A stretch of 64,000 nucleotides of DNA, from positions 2,294,001-2,358,000 of the forward strand of contig JADJPM010000004.1 of the NCBI GenBank assembly GCA_016713245.1, written 5' to 3'. Positions 21,620 through 30,043 of this stretch are shown here, one piece after another; within the stretch, counting starts at the first letter, position 1, and the number at the start of each line of letters is the position of its first letter. The notes under the pieces were generated by a model that was not told the origin of the DNA, did not search any database, and worked only from the letters and a program-made list of their open reading frames with translations. A program made the position numbers and the translations under genes. The DNA comes from Verrucomicrobiaceae bacterium (GTDB lineage: Bacteria > Verrucomicrobiota > Verrucomicrobiia > Verrucomicrobiales > Verrucomicrobiaceae).

Positions 21620-23914
21620 CTAGACGAGTTTCAGGCGCTTCCGCAGCAGCCACTCCGCGGTGAGCAGCAGGATGGCGGCACCGAACCACCACCAACTCGA
21701 CCACAGGATGGTCTCTTTGGTGATGACCTGTTTGCGGTCGAGGGTTTGCAGCAGATTCGGAAGGTCGGTGGCGGCTTGTTCTTCGCGGAGAAAGCGCCCG
21801 CCGCTGTTTTGCGCCATCGTTTCGAGCAGCACGCGATTCATCGTGAGAGATGCCCACTCGGGATTGCCGATGTCAGATACATGCAGCGAGAGACGAGCGT
21901 CGTTCTTCGGCGTGGAAGGGCTTTCCGAGACGGCGACCTCGTAAGTGCCTGCTTTCAGCGGCGGCGTGATGGCCCGGTAGATGCCGGGATGCGTCTGATC
22001 GGGTTCGAGCTGGAGCGTGGCCACGTCTTTGCCATCCAGCAGGAGGCTCGCACGTGGCTGGGCATCGGTGACGATGTCGCCACGCTCATTGCGAAGACGC
22101 ACGCGGATTTCCGACGTCTCGCCGGGAGCATAACGAAGGCGGTCCGTACCGATGGCGAGCTGCTTTTGCTCGATCTGAAACGGTGGCGCGGCGATCCACG
22201 CGGCGAGCTGCATCCACAGACGCTGATGATAGAGATCCGCCACTTGGAAACGCCAGCGCCACATCTCATCGGTGCCGAGGTAAAGCACCGCTCCGGCACC
22301 GACCTGGCGGAAAATCATCGCGGGATCACCCGCCTTCACGAGTGTGACCGAGGCGGGCTGCGGCTCCACGTGCGCATGCCAGGTGAGCTTGGGCAGCGTG
22401 GGCCAGAACGTGGTGTTTGCACTGGGGCTATCGCTGAGGCGTAGGGCCTCGAAACGCTGACCGTCAGTGGTCAATTCGAGGCTGGCGGGTTTGACCGCGT
22501 CCGTGCTGTTGAGAAACCGCACCGGCATGAGCGAAGCGGCTTTGCCAGAAGCCCACGAACGCAGATGACCACGCTGCCCATCGAGCAGGATGAGGCCTCC
22601 GCCACGCTTCTCGACGAATTCGACGATCCAATCGAGGTGCTCCGCTTTGAAACGCGAGAGCGCCACATCGCCGAGGATGATCAAATCGTAGGTGAGTAGG
22701 TCATCGCGAGTTTTCGGGAAGTCGGCTTGCAGCGAGCCTTTGGCCGCGTCCTCAACGTAGTCGTCCAAGATCATCGAGGCCTGCCAGCGGTCATCGCGAT
22801 CGAAGTGGCTGTGCAGGTAACGCGTCTCCCAGCGAGGGCGACCATCGAGGATGAGAGCCTTGCGCTTCTTTTCGAGCAGGTGGATGGCGAGTTCACGGTG
22901 GTTGTTGGCGCGGGTCTTTTCCAGCGAGGCACGATCTCCGCTGGCGGCGACGCGGATGGTGACGCTGCGCAGCGTCTTGTCCCGCATGCCGGGCAGCGCA
23001 GGCGGCAGCGAGGCCACGGGAAACATGAAGTCGAAGCTCTTGCTGCCTTTGCCATCGGTGGTGAAATCCTTCTTCCACAGCGTCTTGCCCTGGCTGTCGA
23101 TCTGCACGGCGGCGGGTAGCCCGGCGGGCATGCTGTCTTGAATGGTGAGGCGACCCTGGAAGTTCTCCTTCGAGAACACCGATTCCGGCGCGACGACTTC
23201 GAGCAGCGAGAGATCCGGCGGCGGCACCTCCGTGCCGAAGCCGATGGTGAAAACGGGCACGCCAGCAGGTTTCATCGCGCTGCTGAACTCCTCCGGCGAG
23301 CCGCTGGTATTGTGCTGGCCATCGGTGAGCACCACGAGAGCCGTTCCCGGCGTGCTGGGGCCGAGGGCAGAACGCAGGGACTGATCGAGATTGGTGATCG
23401 GCGTGGTCGCCGGCAGGTCAAAGGCGGACGGAGGCTCGCCCGAGGTATCTTTGCCACTTTGCCTGCGCCACCAAAGACGCTGCGTGCTGTTGCCACGAAG
23501 AGCGACGAGCTCCACATCCTGCGTCTCGGCCAGCTTTTTGAGCAACGGCATGGTTCCCTTGAGAAGAAGATCCTCCGCACGCTGAAAGCGCGATTTCGCG
23601 GTCGTGGGGGATTTCTCCGTGGCCTCATCGGTGAGTTGCATGCTGGCCGATCCATCCACCGCGATGATCACGCGGCCGAGCCGGCGCAAGGTGGTGACAT
23701 GTCGCAGCACTGGCCCTGCGAGAGCCAGCACGAGGATGAAGACTGCCAGTGATCTCAGCAACGCGGGCACCTTGGCCAACAGGCTGCCCGCAAACCTCGA
23801 CTCACGTCGGTAGAGGAACCACATCGCCAGCGAGAGGCCAAACGCCAACGCGATGACCGGCAGGGGCGGATAGCCGCCGGTGAAGCGAAGGGTGGTTTCG
23901 GTGAGGCTGGGCAT
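21620..23914 (-). CDS. Membrane-anchored VWA-domain protein (BatA/glutamine-amidotransferase-like)
   Basis: The protein has 764 residues. Two membrane helices lie near the N-terminus (about 18-36 and 50-70). A von Willebrand A domain follows with the MIDAS start DGSAS (Asp87, Ser89, Ser91) and later LVVLTDGQHNTSGSPEE. The central part has a class I glutamine-amidotransferase-like strand set (KALILDGRPRWETRYLHSHF, GGGLILLDGQRG) and an Ig-like region (LRYAPGETSEIRVRL). A final helix lies at about 738-755. This architecture is common in Verrucomicrobia and Planctomycetes near MoxR/DUF58 genes, which are not seen here. It is directly followed by the RND pump gene. Confidence 0.82.
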   Translation of the reverse strand: MPSLTETTLRFTGGYPPLPVIALAFGLSLAMWFLYRRESRFAGSLLAKVPALLRSLAVFILVLALAGPVLRHVTTLRRLGRVIIAVDGSASMQLTDEATEKSPTTAKSRFQRAEDLLLKGTMPLLKKLAETQDVELVALRGNSTQRLWWRRQSGKDTSGEPPSAFDLPATTPITNLDQSLRSALGPSTPGTALVVLTDGQHNTSGSPEEFSSAMKPAGVPVFTIGFGTEVPPPDLSLLEVVAPESVFSKENFQGRLTIQDSMPAGLPAAVQIDSQGKTLWKKDFTTDGKGSKSFDFMFPVASLPPALPGMRDKTLRSVTIRVAASGDRASLEKTRANNHRELAIHLLEKKRKALILDGRPRWETRYLHSHFDRDDRWQASMILDDYVEDAAKGSLQADFPKTRDDLLTYDLIILGDVALSRFKAEHLDWIVEFVEKRGGGLILLDGQRGHLRSWASGKAASLMPVRFLNSTDAVKPASLELTTDGQRFEALRLSDSPSANTTFWPTLPKLTWHAHVEPQPASVTLVKAGDPAMIFRQVGAGAVLYLGTDEMWRWRFQVADLYHQRLWMQLAAWIAAPPFQIEQKQLAIGTDRLRYAPGETSEIRVRLRNERGDIVTDAQPRASLLLDGKDVATLQLEPDQTHPGIYRAITPPLKAGTYEVAVSESPSTPKNDARLSLHVSDIGNPEWASLTMNRVLLETMAQNSGGRFLREEQAATDLPNLLQTLDRKQVITKETILWSSWWWFGAAILLLTAEWLLRKRLKLV

Positions 23915-24462
23915 GAAGGAGATTTCGGGAGTCCGTCAGATGGCGGAGATCGGGCACCAATTCAACGCTCGAAGGAAGCGTCCTCGCACAAAAAAGCACG
24001 GAGAAAGGTGGGCGGTTGGGACGCTGGTTTTTTGCCGCAGTGGGGCAGAGAGGCAGAGGGGCCGGAGTGCAGACAACTTTGCTGTGCTTTGAAGAAGAGG
24101 ACGCATGCCCCGCCATTTGCGGCCATTCGTTTTCATTCCTGCCTTATTCGCGTTTAAAGATGTCCGCCCGATTCTCCAGCTTGGTGTGTCTGCGGCTCAG
24201 AGATCGTAGGCTGGATGTGTTCGGCGGAGAAAGCATGGCTCATACCTGAGATGAGTTCGCCGAACTATCCGGCCAGTCGGGGGCGGCGAGGCAGAGCGAA
24301 CGCCGCAAGAGACGGATAGTTGTGCGTCGTGCCCTCAGAGAACCACGACACCTTATCCGCCCAACACATCCGTCCCACCTCATTGTGTCAAAACACGCCT
24401 CTGCCTCCCTGCCCCTCTGCGGCAAAGCCATATGACCTTGCCGTTCCCTTTTGCCGCCCGGC
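23915..24462. other. Intergenic region without a gene
   Basis: Between the VWA protein and accA I see no supported coding sequence. The short frames present lack family sequence. The stretch is dominated by the nested inverted repeats described at 24031-24426. It should hold the promoter of the VWA-RND pair, but I see no convincing -35/-10 boxes. Confidence 0.6.
24031..24426. repeat. Nested inverted repeats, about 400 bp, MITE-like or structured RNA
   Basis: The outer arms 24031-24059 and 24398-24426 (29 bp, starting TTTGCCGCAG) are reverse complements with two mismatches. Inside them, 24213-24228 pairs with 24356-24371 (16 bp, one mismatch) and 24263-24271 pairs exactly with 24313-24321, followed by a GC-rich inner stem. 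The pairs are properly nested, so a single long hairpin is possible. No transposase or convincing reading frame lies inside. Confidence 0.65.
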
Positions 24463-25422
24463 TCAGCGCTCGGTGAACTGCCCGAGAGCGCGGAACTTCT
24501 GATAGCGGTCATCGAGAAGCTTCGGTGTCTTCACCTTGGAAAGCTCGGCGATGGCGGCGAGGACGGCCTCTTTGAGAGATTCTGCGGCGGCGGCGACATC
24601 GTTGTGCGCTCCGCCGAGAGGCTCGGGGATGACGCCATCGATGATGCCTAGGTTTTTCAAATCTGGGGCGCTGAGTTTCAAGGCCGTGGCGGCCTCAGGG
24701 GCGTGCTTGCGATCTTTCCAAAGGATGGCGGCACAGCCTTCCGGGCTGATGACGGAGTAGTAAGCGTTCTCCATCATGAGCACGCGATCCGCGATGCCGA
24801 TGCCGAGAGCCCCACCGCTGCCGCCTTCACCGATGACCACGGCGATGACGGGCGTCTGGAGCAGCATCATCTCACGCAGATTGAAGGCGATGGCCTCGGC
24901 GATGTTGCGCTCCTCGGCTCCGATGCCAGGGAAGGCTCCAGGGGTGTCAATGAGGGTGACGATGGGCAGGCCAAACTTCTCCGCCATGCGCATCACACGG
25001 AGCGCCTTGCGATAGCCTTCGGGGTGGGCGCTGCCGAAATTGCGGAGCAGGTTCTCCTTCGTGTCGCGACCTTTTTGATGGCCGATGATGGCCACACGCT
25101 GGCCGCCGATGGTGGCAAAGCCAGCCGGCATGGCGTTGTCATCGCCGATGTGGCGATCCCCGTGAAGCTCCACGAACTCGTCGCAGATGTGCTTCACATA
25201 ATCCAGCATGTAGGGACGGTTCAAGTGACGGGAAATTTGTACCCGCTGCCAAGGGTTGAGGCTGGCGTGCGTGTCACGCTGGAGCTTGTTGAGCTTCGCT
25301 TCGAGGTCGGCGATTTGCGAGGTCAATTTATCGGAAGGCTTGGTGGCAGCCTTGGCCTGCAAGGCTTCCAGTTCGTCACGGAGCTTCTGGATGGGCTTTT
25401 CGAATTCGAGGAGTTGTTTCAT
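24463..25422 (-). CDS. accA: Acetyl-CoA carboxylase carboxyltransferase subunit alpha
   Basis: The protein has 319 residues from the ATG at 25422 (MKQLLEFEKPIQKLRDELEA), the normal AccA length. Diagnostic stretches are NRPYMLDYVKHICDEFVELH, GDRHIGDDNAMPAGFATIGG, GHQKGRDTKEN, RMAEKFGLPIVTLIDTPGAF, GEGGSGGALGI (carboxybiotin/CoA site) and ISPEGCAAILWKD. With AccD it forms the carboxyltransferase that moves the carboxyl group from biotin to acetyl-CoA, the first step of fatty-acid synthesis in the cytoplasm. accD, accB and accC are not in the window. It is the last gene of a three-gene minus-strand run. Confidence 0.97.
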   Translation of the reverse strand: MKQLLEFEKPIQKLRDELEALQAKAATKPSDKLTSQIADLEAKLNKLQRDTHASLNPWQRVQISRHLNRPYMLDYVKHICDEFVELHGDRHIGDDNAMPAGFATIGGQRVAIIGHQKGRDTKENLLRNFGSAHPEGYRKALRVMRMAEKFGLPIVTLIDTPGAFPGIGAEERNIAEAIAFNLREMMLLQTPVIAVVIGEGGSGGALGIGIADRVLMMENAYYSVISPEGCAAILWKDRKHAPEAATALKLSAPDLKNLGIIDGVIPEPLGGAHNDVAAAAESLKEAVLAAIAELSKVKTPKLLDDRYQKFRALGQFTER

Positions 25423-26536
25423 GGCTGAGGAAAGGGGTGTGGGGGAAAGGTGGTTTACGACGCAAGCGGGCGGCAGCTCTGCGGGGCTTGAAGGGGGGGG
25501 GGGGGAAAGGGGGGGGGGGGGGGGGGAACGGGGGGTGCTCAGCCATGCCAACACGGGGGGCCGAACGGTTCCTTTGGGGGGGGGCGGTTTGATTGTTGAA
25601 GGGCCCCCGGCGAGCGACCTTCGAGCCCTTGCGCAGGAGGGCGAAGAGCTCTTCGAGGTCCTCGCGGGCGAGGAAGATGCCGGATTCAGGTGGAGGAGGT
25701 GGCGTGGTGGGCACGGCGGCGGGGGCGGGCTCGGCTTTGGGGGCCGCGGGAGCGGTCTCGGGCACGGCGACGGCTTTGCCAATGGCCGGGACGCGGAAGG
25801 TGAGGCCGTTCTTGCTGGTCGGAATCCACTTCTCAGCCTCGTGATAACGCTGATCGGTGCTCTGCACGATCTTCCCCTCAAGCTGAGCGGACTTCACGCC
25901 CACTTCGTAGGAACCGGGCACCTTCGTCGAGGGCGGGAGCTGGATCTCCTTCGCCGTGAAAAATTTGAAGGGGTAGTCCTTGCCGTTCACATTGCGGAAG
26001 AGGATGACCTGCTTTTTGGCGACGGAGATGCCGAGATTGAACTGAATCGGAGCCACCGTGAGGCGATCGCCCGGCTGGAGGGTGGTGCTCATCATGCCAT
26101 TGAGGCGAAGGATGAAATCGACGTTCGTCTGGTTCTTCTGGGCGATGAGATTGAGCGAATCACCTGGCTGCACGATGTATTCCTTCTTTCCGGCCATGTA
26201 GCTGGGCGAAAAAAGCTGGTCCATGTTGATCTCGCCGATGATGCGGCGTGCCTCGGCGCAGGTGGCGGAGTCTGGGAACTGCTGAAGGAGCTTGTAGAGG
26301 GCATCGCGGCCTTCATTGATGCTGCCGCCACGGATCAAATCCACCGCCGCATCGAAACGGCGTGCGCCGGGATCGAGTCGCGGGCGGTCTTTGCCCTTCA
26401 TCGCGGCGAGGTCTTTCTCCACCATCTGCTCGCGGAGGAGGATGTTTTCATACAGCCACCAGCCCGTCGCGACGACGCCCGCGAAGAGGCCCATCACGAT
26501 CAAAAAAAGCAGGAGCTTGAACTGAGCCTTAGCCAT
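25376..26536 (-). CDS. Membrane-anchored LysM-domain protein; C-terminus unreliable
   Basis: One N-terminal membrane helix (about residues 7-28, LLLFLIVMGLFAGVVATGWW) is followed by a helical TPR-like segment and a LysM domain (EYIVQPGDSLNLIAQKNQTN, about 120-165), which binds peptidoglycan glycan chains. An L,D-transpeptidase-like beta domain follows (ISVAKKQVILFRNVNGKDYP), but it lacks the catalytic Cys/His motif. A Pro/Ala-rich linker leads to FLAREDLEELFALLRKGSKV, after which the sequence becomes improbable (RRGPFNNQTAPP, then poly-Pro) because it crosses a poly-G/C tract. The true end probably lies near 25600, and the apparent 47-base overlap with accA is then artificial. Confidence 0.72.
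   Translation of the reverse strand: MAKAQFKLLLFLIVMGLFAGVVATGWWLYENILLREQMVEKDLAAMKGKDRPRLDPGARRFDAAVDLIRGGSINEGRDALYKLLQQFPDSATCAEARRIIGEINMDQLFSPSYMAGKKEYIVQPGDSLNLIAQKNQTNVDFILRLNGMMSTTLQPGDRLTVAPIQFNLGISVAKKQVILFRNVNGKDYPFKFFTAKEIQLPPSTKVPGSYEVGVKSAQLEGKIVQSTDQRYHEAEKWIPTSKNGLTFRVPAIGKAVAVPETAPAAPKAEPAPAAVPTTPPPPPESGIFLAREDLEELFALLRKGSKVARRGPFNNQTAPPQRNRSAPRVGMAEHPPFPPPPPPFPPPPFKPRRAAARLRRKPPFPHTPFLSHETTPRIRKAHPEAP
25493..25588. other. Poly-G tract, probable sequence artefact
   Basis: Runs of 13, 20, 6 and 9-10 G interrupted by short AAA or AAC occupy the junction between the LysM gene and accA. Nothing comparable exists elsewhere in the window except at 37303-37345. The deduced peptide is poly-Pro and the adjacent gene ends implausibly, so base-calling or gap-filling error is the simplest explanation. 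Confidence 0.6.
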
Positions 26537-26542
26537 GTTGGT

Positions 26543-27070
26543 TTAGCCGAGGAGGCCGCGACGCTTGAAATCGAAAATGTTGATGTTGGAGGACTTCTCG
26601 ATCATCTCGACGGTGAATTTGAGAAGGCAGATCTCCCAGGTGTCATCCACGCCCTGGATGATGGCGCGGGCGGGATTGCCGGAGATGCGGAGATCGGCTT
26701 TCAGCTTGCCGCAGACTTCCTCCATGGATTCATGCACGATCTGCTCCTGCACGTCGGTTTTGCGGAACTGGAAGCCGTATTTGAGGATGGCCAGCTTGTG
26801 GAGGTGCTGCTTCAAAAAGTCGCCAAAAGCCTCCGCCTCGGCTCCGAAGCCTTCGAAGCCGAAATTCTGCTCCGGGTCAGGCCGCAGGATGAGAGGCTTT
26901 TCCGCCGTGATGCGGCCCTCACGCACGCGGACGGCTCCCACCGTGTCCATCAGCTCGGAGACGAGCTGAAACTCGAACTGCGTCGAGCCAAAGGTATCGA
27001 TGCGGCGGTCCGGCTCATGGAGAACGTGGGTATTCTCCAGGGCGTATTGGAAGTCGTATTCAGTGGACAT
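26543..27070 (-). CDS. Conserved protein of unknown function
   Basis: The protein has 175 residues, is soluble, and has no signal peptide or membrane helix. The sequence is mixed alpha/beta (MSTEYDFQYALENTHVLHEP, then AILKYGFQFRKTDVQEQIVH and ISGNPARAIIQGVDDTWEIC). I recognise no domain. It is 6 bp upstream of the LysM gene, which precedes accA, so the three form a probable operon linking cell-envelope and lipid functions. It has good codon use and no disruptions, which argues that it is a real gene. Confidence 0.7.
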   Translation of the reverse strand: MSTEYDFQYALENTHVLHEPDRRIDTFGSTQFEFQLVSELMDTVGAVRVREGRITAEKPLILRPDPEQNFGFEGFGAEAEAFGDFLKQHLHKLAILKYGFQFRKTDVQEQIVHESMEEVCGKLKADLRISGNPARAIIQGVDDTWEICLLKFTVEMIEKSSNINIFDFKRRGLLG

Positions 27071-27240
27071 GTGGGGGCGGCGGAGACTAGACGGAGGGGG
27101 CGGGAGGGCCAGCGTTTTCTCATCTTCGCGGACACAGAGGTCGCGGTTTGGGAATCCTCCGCGCTCCTCATGCCTCGGTGGTTCTAATCTGAGAGCGTCA
27201 AAGTCGAAGGGGAGAGTCTCCTGAGCGTCCTGCTAGCCCC

Positions 27241-27295
27241 GCATTCTGGCGAATGCGCCTACACCGCGCCTCGTAGGCTCGTTCGCCAGAACGAG
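27241..27295. repeat. Inverted pair of GTAG REP elements
   Basis: 27241-27262 is a hairpin GCATTC-TGGC-GAATGC followed by GCCTAC (a GTAG head on the minus strand). 27273-27295 is GTAGG followed by CTCGTTC-GCCA-GAACGAG. The heads face each other across 10 bases. It is the same family as the single copy at 10331-10352. The pair lies between two divergently transcribed genes. Confidence 0.7.
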
Positions 27296-27396
27296 TGGTT
27301 CGTGAGTTTCGCCAGAGGCTCCCCTGCTTGCCCCTTTTCTGGCCGAGCCTGCTTTTTTTCTGGCCCCGCTTCCAGCCTCTCTGTTAGACGGTGGGC

Positions 27397-28272
27397 ATGA
27401 TGAAGCTCAGGAATTGCTTGCTGCCCTGCCTCGCCCTGATCGTGGCGGGGGTGGGCTTTTCCCAATCGAGCCCCGCCAAGGTCCGCCCAGACCGCTACGC
27501 AGGCCTCCATTACCCGGAGGATGCTCGCAAATTCCGAGGCTGGCGACACCACGGCCAGGACATCCCCGTCTGGGACGTGCATCCCGAGCTGCCGAGGGAT
27601 GTCTTCACCTTCGCCCGGCTGCGCTATCCCTACCGCAAAGGCTTTCGCTGGCAGGCGGACTACCCCGAGGCGGAGCTGCACCTCTCCTGGCGACTGCACC
27701 AGCTCACCTCGATCCAGGTGAACCCCTACCCCGTCATCGTCGATCTGGAGGCCGAGCAGCTCCGCGAGCACCCGTTTCTCTTCATCTCCGAGCCGAGCAA
27801 CATGAACCTCAGCGACGCGCAGGCCCGGCTGCTCGGCGATTACCTGCAAAACGGCGGCTTCATCCTCATCGACGACTTCTGGGGCGGCGACGAATGGCGC
27901 CTCTTCGCCCCCACTTTGAAGCGCATTTGGCCGCAAAGCGATCCCGTCGAGCTGACGCACAACCATCCCCTCTTCCACTGCGTCTTCGATCTCAAGGAGC
28001 CGCCTCAGGTGCATAGCAACGTCTTCTGGGATCAGATGCGCCGTTCGGGACGCTCCACCCTGGGCAACGAAATCCGCCCCGATGCCGCCGCCCCCATCTT
28101 CCGCGCCCTTTACGACACCCGCGGCCGCATGGTCATGCTCATCTGCCTCAACAACGACCTCGGCGACGGCTGGGAACAGGAAGCCTTCGATCCCGACTAC
28201 TTCCGCGAAGTCTCGGAGAAGCACGCGTTTCCGCTCGGCATCAACATTGTGTTCTATGCGCTGACGCATTGA
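27397..28272 (+). CDS. Exported DUF4159 family protein
   Basis: The protein has 291 residues from the ATG at 27397, with a signal peptide (MMKLRNCLLPCLALIVAGVG). The mature part contains FTFARLRYPYRKGFRWQADY, LRLLGDYLQNGGFILIDDFW-like strands (seen as QARLLGDYLQNGGFILIDDF) and VMLICLNNDLGDGWEQ, the pattern of DUF4159, a glutamine-amidotransferase-like fold often found with MoxR/VWA modules. The function is unknown in the family. No partner genes are beside it. A hairpin follows the stop. Confidence 0.85.
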   Translation: MMKLRNCLLPCLALIVAGVGFSQSSPAKVRPDRYAGLHYPEDARKFRGWRHHGQDIPVWDVHPELPRDVFTFARLRYPYRKGFRWQADYPEAELHLSWRLHQLTSIQVNPYPVIVDLEAEQLREHPFLFISEPSNMNLSDAQARLLGDYLQNGGFILIDDFWGGDEWRLFAPTLKRIWPQSDPVELTHNHPLFHCVFDLKEPPQVHSNVFWDQMRRSGRSTLGNEIRPDAAAPIFRALYDTRGRMVMLICLNNDLGDGWEQEAFDPDYFREVSEKHAFPLGINIVFYALTH

Positions 28273-28286
28273 GACCTGAACAGAAT

Positions 28287-28311
28287 GCCTGGAAACTTTC
28301 CGCTTCCAGGC
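28287..28311 (+). terminator. Hairpin downstream of the DUF4159 gene
   Basis: GCCTGGAA (28287-28294) pairs exactly with TTCCAGGC (28304-28311) around nine bases, 15 bp after the stop codon. There is no T-run after it, so it is a weak intrinsic terminator candidate or a transcript-end hairpin. Confidence 0.4.
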
Positions 28312-28520
28312 GCTTCGGTCGGGTCAGGGTAGGAGACGACTTGGTCTTTATCGCGCGGCCTGGATTGAAGGGCGATTTCAACCGGTCTGGCCAAGTTTGC
28401 GAAGAGAAATTTTTCAAAGAAAAGGTCCCAGTGAGGACATGACTAAGGTGGCCTCTCAAGAATGGACTTCGAAAACGAATGCGTTGACTGTGGTGTCTTG
28501 TATGTTCAATCACAGGATTT

Positions 28521-29792
28521 ATGTCTCAGAAGCACGCAAGAGATTTAGAACAGAAGGAAGCCGTTGAGCAAGGACGGAAGAATTTGGCGCTTATTCCCAG
28601 AATCGAGGCTTGGTGCGAGCATCTAGACGTAAAGCTCGAGTATAGCGGGTTGCTTGCCGAGTTGTGTCAGCTTCCCATTGGCTCCATGGCCATTGATTGC
28701 CCCCATGCGGCTGGCCCTAGGATTTCAGCAATGAATCTCAATGAGGTAGCAACCCACTTTGTCATCAACAATTGCGTCAACTGCCCGCATCATCGTGAAA
28801 TTGAAACCCCGAATTTCGGTCAGCTAGTCCTGGCGGAAAAAACAAAGCGAGAAGCCGAAAAAGAAAGCTCAGTCAAACCGGCTGAAAGCTCGTCCAAACA
28901 GGAGGTGTTGCGTCGGTCGAGGGGAAAGCTCGACGAAGCTCTTATCTCCAGTGATATTTCACAACAATCGATTCTCGAACTTGTCCGCGGGCTCGATGAT
29001 CCTGAAAAGAAGCTGGCCTCATCAGAGAAACTGTTGGAGGCGACTCATCTGCGCCCCGAGTTCTTCACTCCATGTGCCATTGAGGTGATTTGTGAACACT
29101 TCGGCGATCTTGTCACAGGAAGAAACTGTATTTCCACAGTCCGAAACGTTCTTCCCAGTGACCGACCTGTTCCTGAATATGTCTTATCGGCGGCTGCTCA
29201 CGCTCTCACATTTGAATGGGGCGAGCCTGCCAGCTTCTTTATTGCCCAATCGTTGCAATTCAAGAGTGACCCGTGTCCGCCCGGTGCCATTCAGCAATTG
29301 CTAAATACTCAACACGCCCCGGCCCGCGCAATGTTCAGTGGCAAGCTTCACGCATTCCATTCTCCCGATGGAGCAGCCGCTCTGACCATCCTTGCCGAAC
29401 GTTGGCCACTGCATATAGTGAATGAAATACGTGTGCGTCTTCGGCACCACGAGCCGAATGTTCGGCGCGATTCAGCTTATGCCATTGAGGTGATTATGAA
29501 GAAATCGCCATCAATCGGACGCGACTTCATCGAGTCATTACTCAGTGCGCTCGAACTACCGGACAAACACGAGTTTTCACGAGATGCGGACACTTGGATA
29601 TGTCGGACGCTGGCAGTCATTTTTATTCACTTTCCAAGTGACGTGGAAAAGGCTTTGGCGGTAGTGTTGTCCTCTGCTGATGAGGAAATGCAGACTTATA
29701 GCGTCAAGATTCTCGGCTGCGTGCTGGATTTGGCGATCGGAAAAACTGATCTGGCAAAATCGCTTCCGACACGATACGCACAAGGGCGCTAG
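28521..29792 (+). CDS. N-terminal part of a giant zinc-motif/helical-repeat protein (frameshifted)
   Basis: This frame (423 residues) starts after a good ribosome site (AGGA, 28510-28515). Residues about 49-91 hold Cys/His pairs (CPH at 60-62; CVNCPHH at 85-91) that look like a zinc-binding site. From about 125 the protein is entirely alpha-helical in HEAT-like pairs (for example ALTILAERWPLHIVNEIRVR and RDSAYAIEVIMKKSPSIGRD). The last 13 residues are out of register: one more A in gcaaaatcgc (about 29754-29762) joins LAK to IASDTIRTRALALVPTIIRK of the next frame. Base composition is clearly lower in GC than the neighbours. It is probably one gene with the three following fragments. Confidence 0.75.
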   Translation: MSQKHARDLEQKEAVEQGRKNLALIPRIEAWCEHLDVKLEYSGLLAELCQLPIGSMAIDCPHAAGPRISAMNLNEVATHFVINNCVNCPHHREIETPNFGQLVLAEKTKREAEKESSVKPAESSSKQEVLRRSRGKLDEALISSDISQQSILELVRGLDDPEKKLASSEKLLEATHLRPEFFTPCAIEVICEHFGDLVTGRNCISTVRNVLPSDRPVPEYVLSAAAHALTFEWGEPASFFIAQSLQFKSDPCPPGAIQQLLNTQHAPARAMFSGKLHAFHSPDGAAALTILAERWPLHIVNEIRVRLRHHEPNVRRDSAYAIEVIMKKSPSIGRDFIESLLSALELPDKHEFSRDADTWICRTLAVIFIHFPSDVEKALAVVLSSADEEMQTYSVKILGCVLDLAIGKTDLAKSLPTRYAQGR

Positions 29793-29797
29793 CGCTT

Positions 29798-30043
29798 GTG
29801 CCGACGATCATCCGCAAAGCTCTCCAGATATGTTGTGATCAACATGTTTCCCTGGAATGCCGCCAAGAATCTGTGCGTATACTGCAAAGGCACGATGATG
29901 ATTGTGCGGGACATTTCATCGAGCTTGTTGAGCCACTACTTGGCGCCGTGGCCCAGCTTGCAGTCGAAGAAGCCGCAATCGCTGATCGCAAAAGATTCCC
30001 GACCAGCCTCAGCCAAATCATTTTGACCAAGTGTTTCAAATGA
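29798..30043 (+). pseudogene. Middle fragment of the giant helical-repeat protein
   Basis: The second frame continues the helical repeats (IIRKALQICCDQHVSLECRQ, then ESVRILQRHDDD, HFIELVEPLLGAVAQLAVEE). It has no ribosome site or plausible start of its own. Near 29990 one extra A in cgcaaaagatt would join ADRK to KIPDQPQPNHFDQVFQMRLK of the third frame. So it is best read as an internal piece, not a separate 81-residue gene. Confidence 0.6.

Noticed and set aside
18773..22444. Two long open frames (659 and 563 codons) antisense to the RND and VWA genes
   Set aside because: High-GC third-position bias creates open antisense frames. Sequences are Asp/Glu/His/Arg-rich without any fold, while the opposite strand encodes clear families.
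25256..27187. 643-codon plus-strand frame over accA, LysM and the unknown gene
   Set aside because: It is antisense to accA and LysM, which are certain, and it crosses the poly-G tract.
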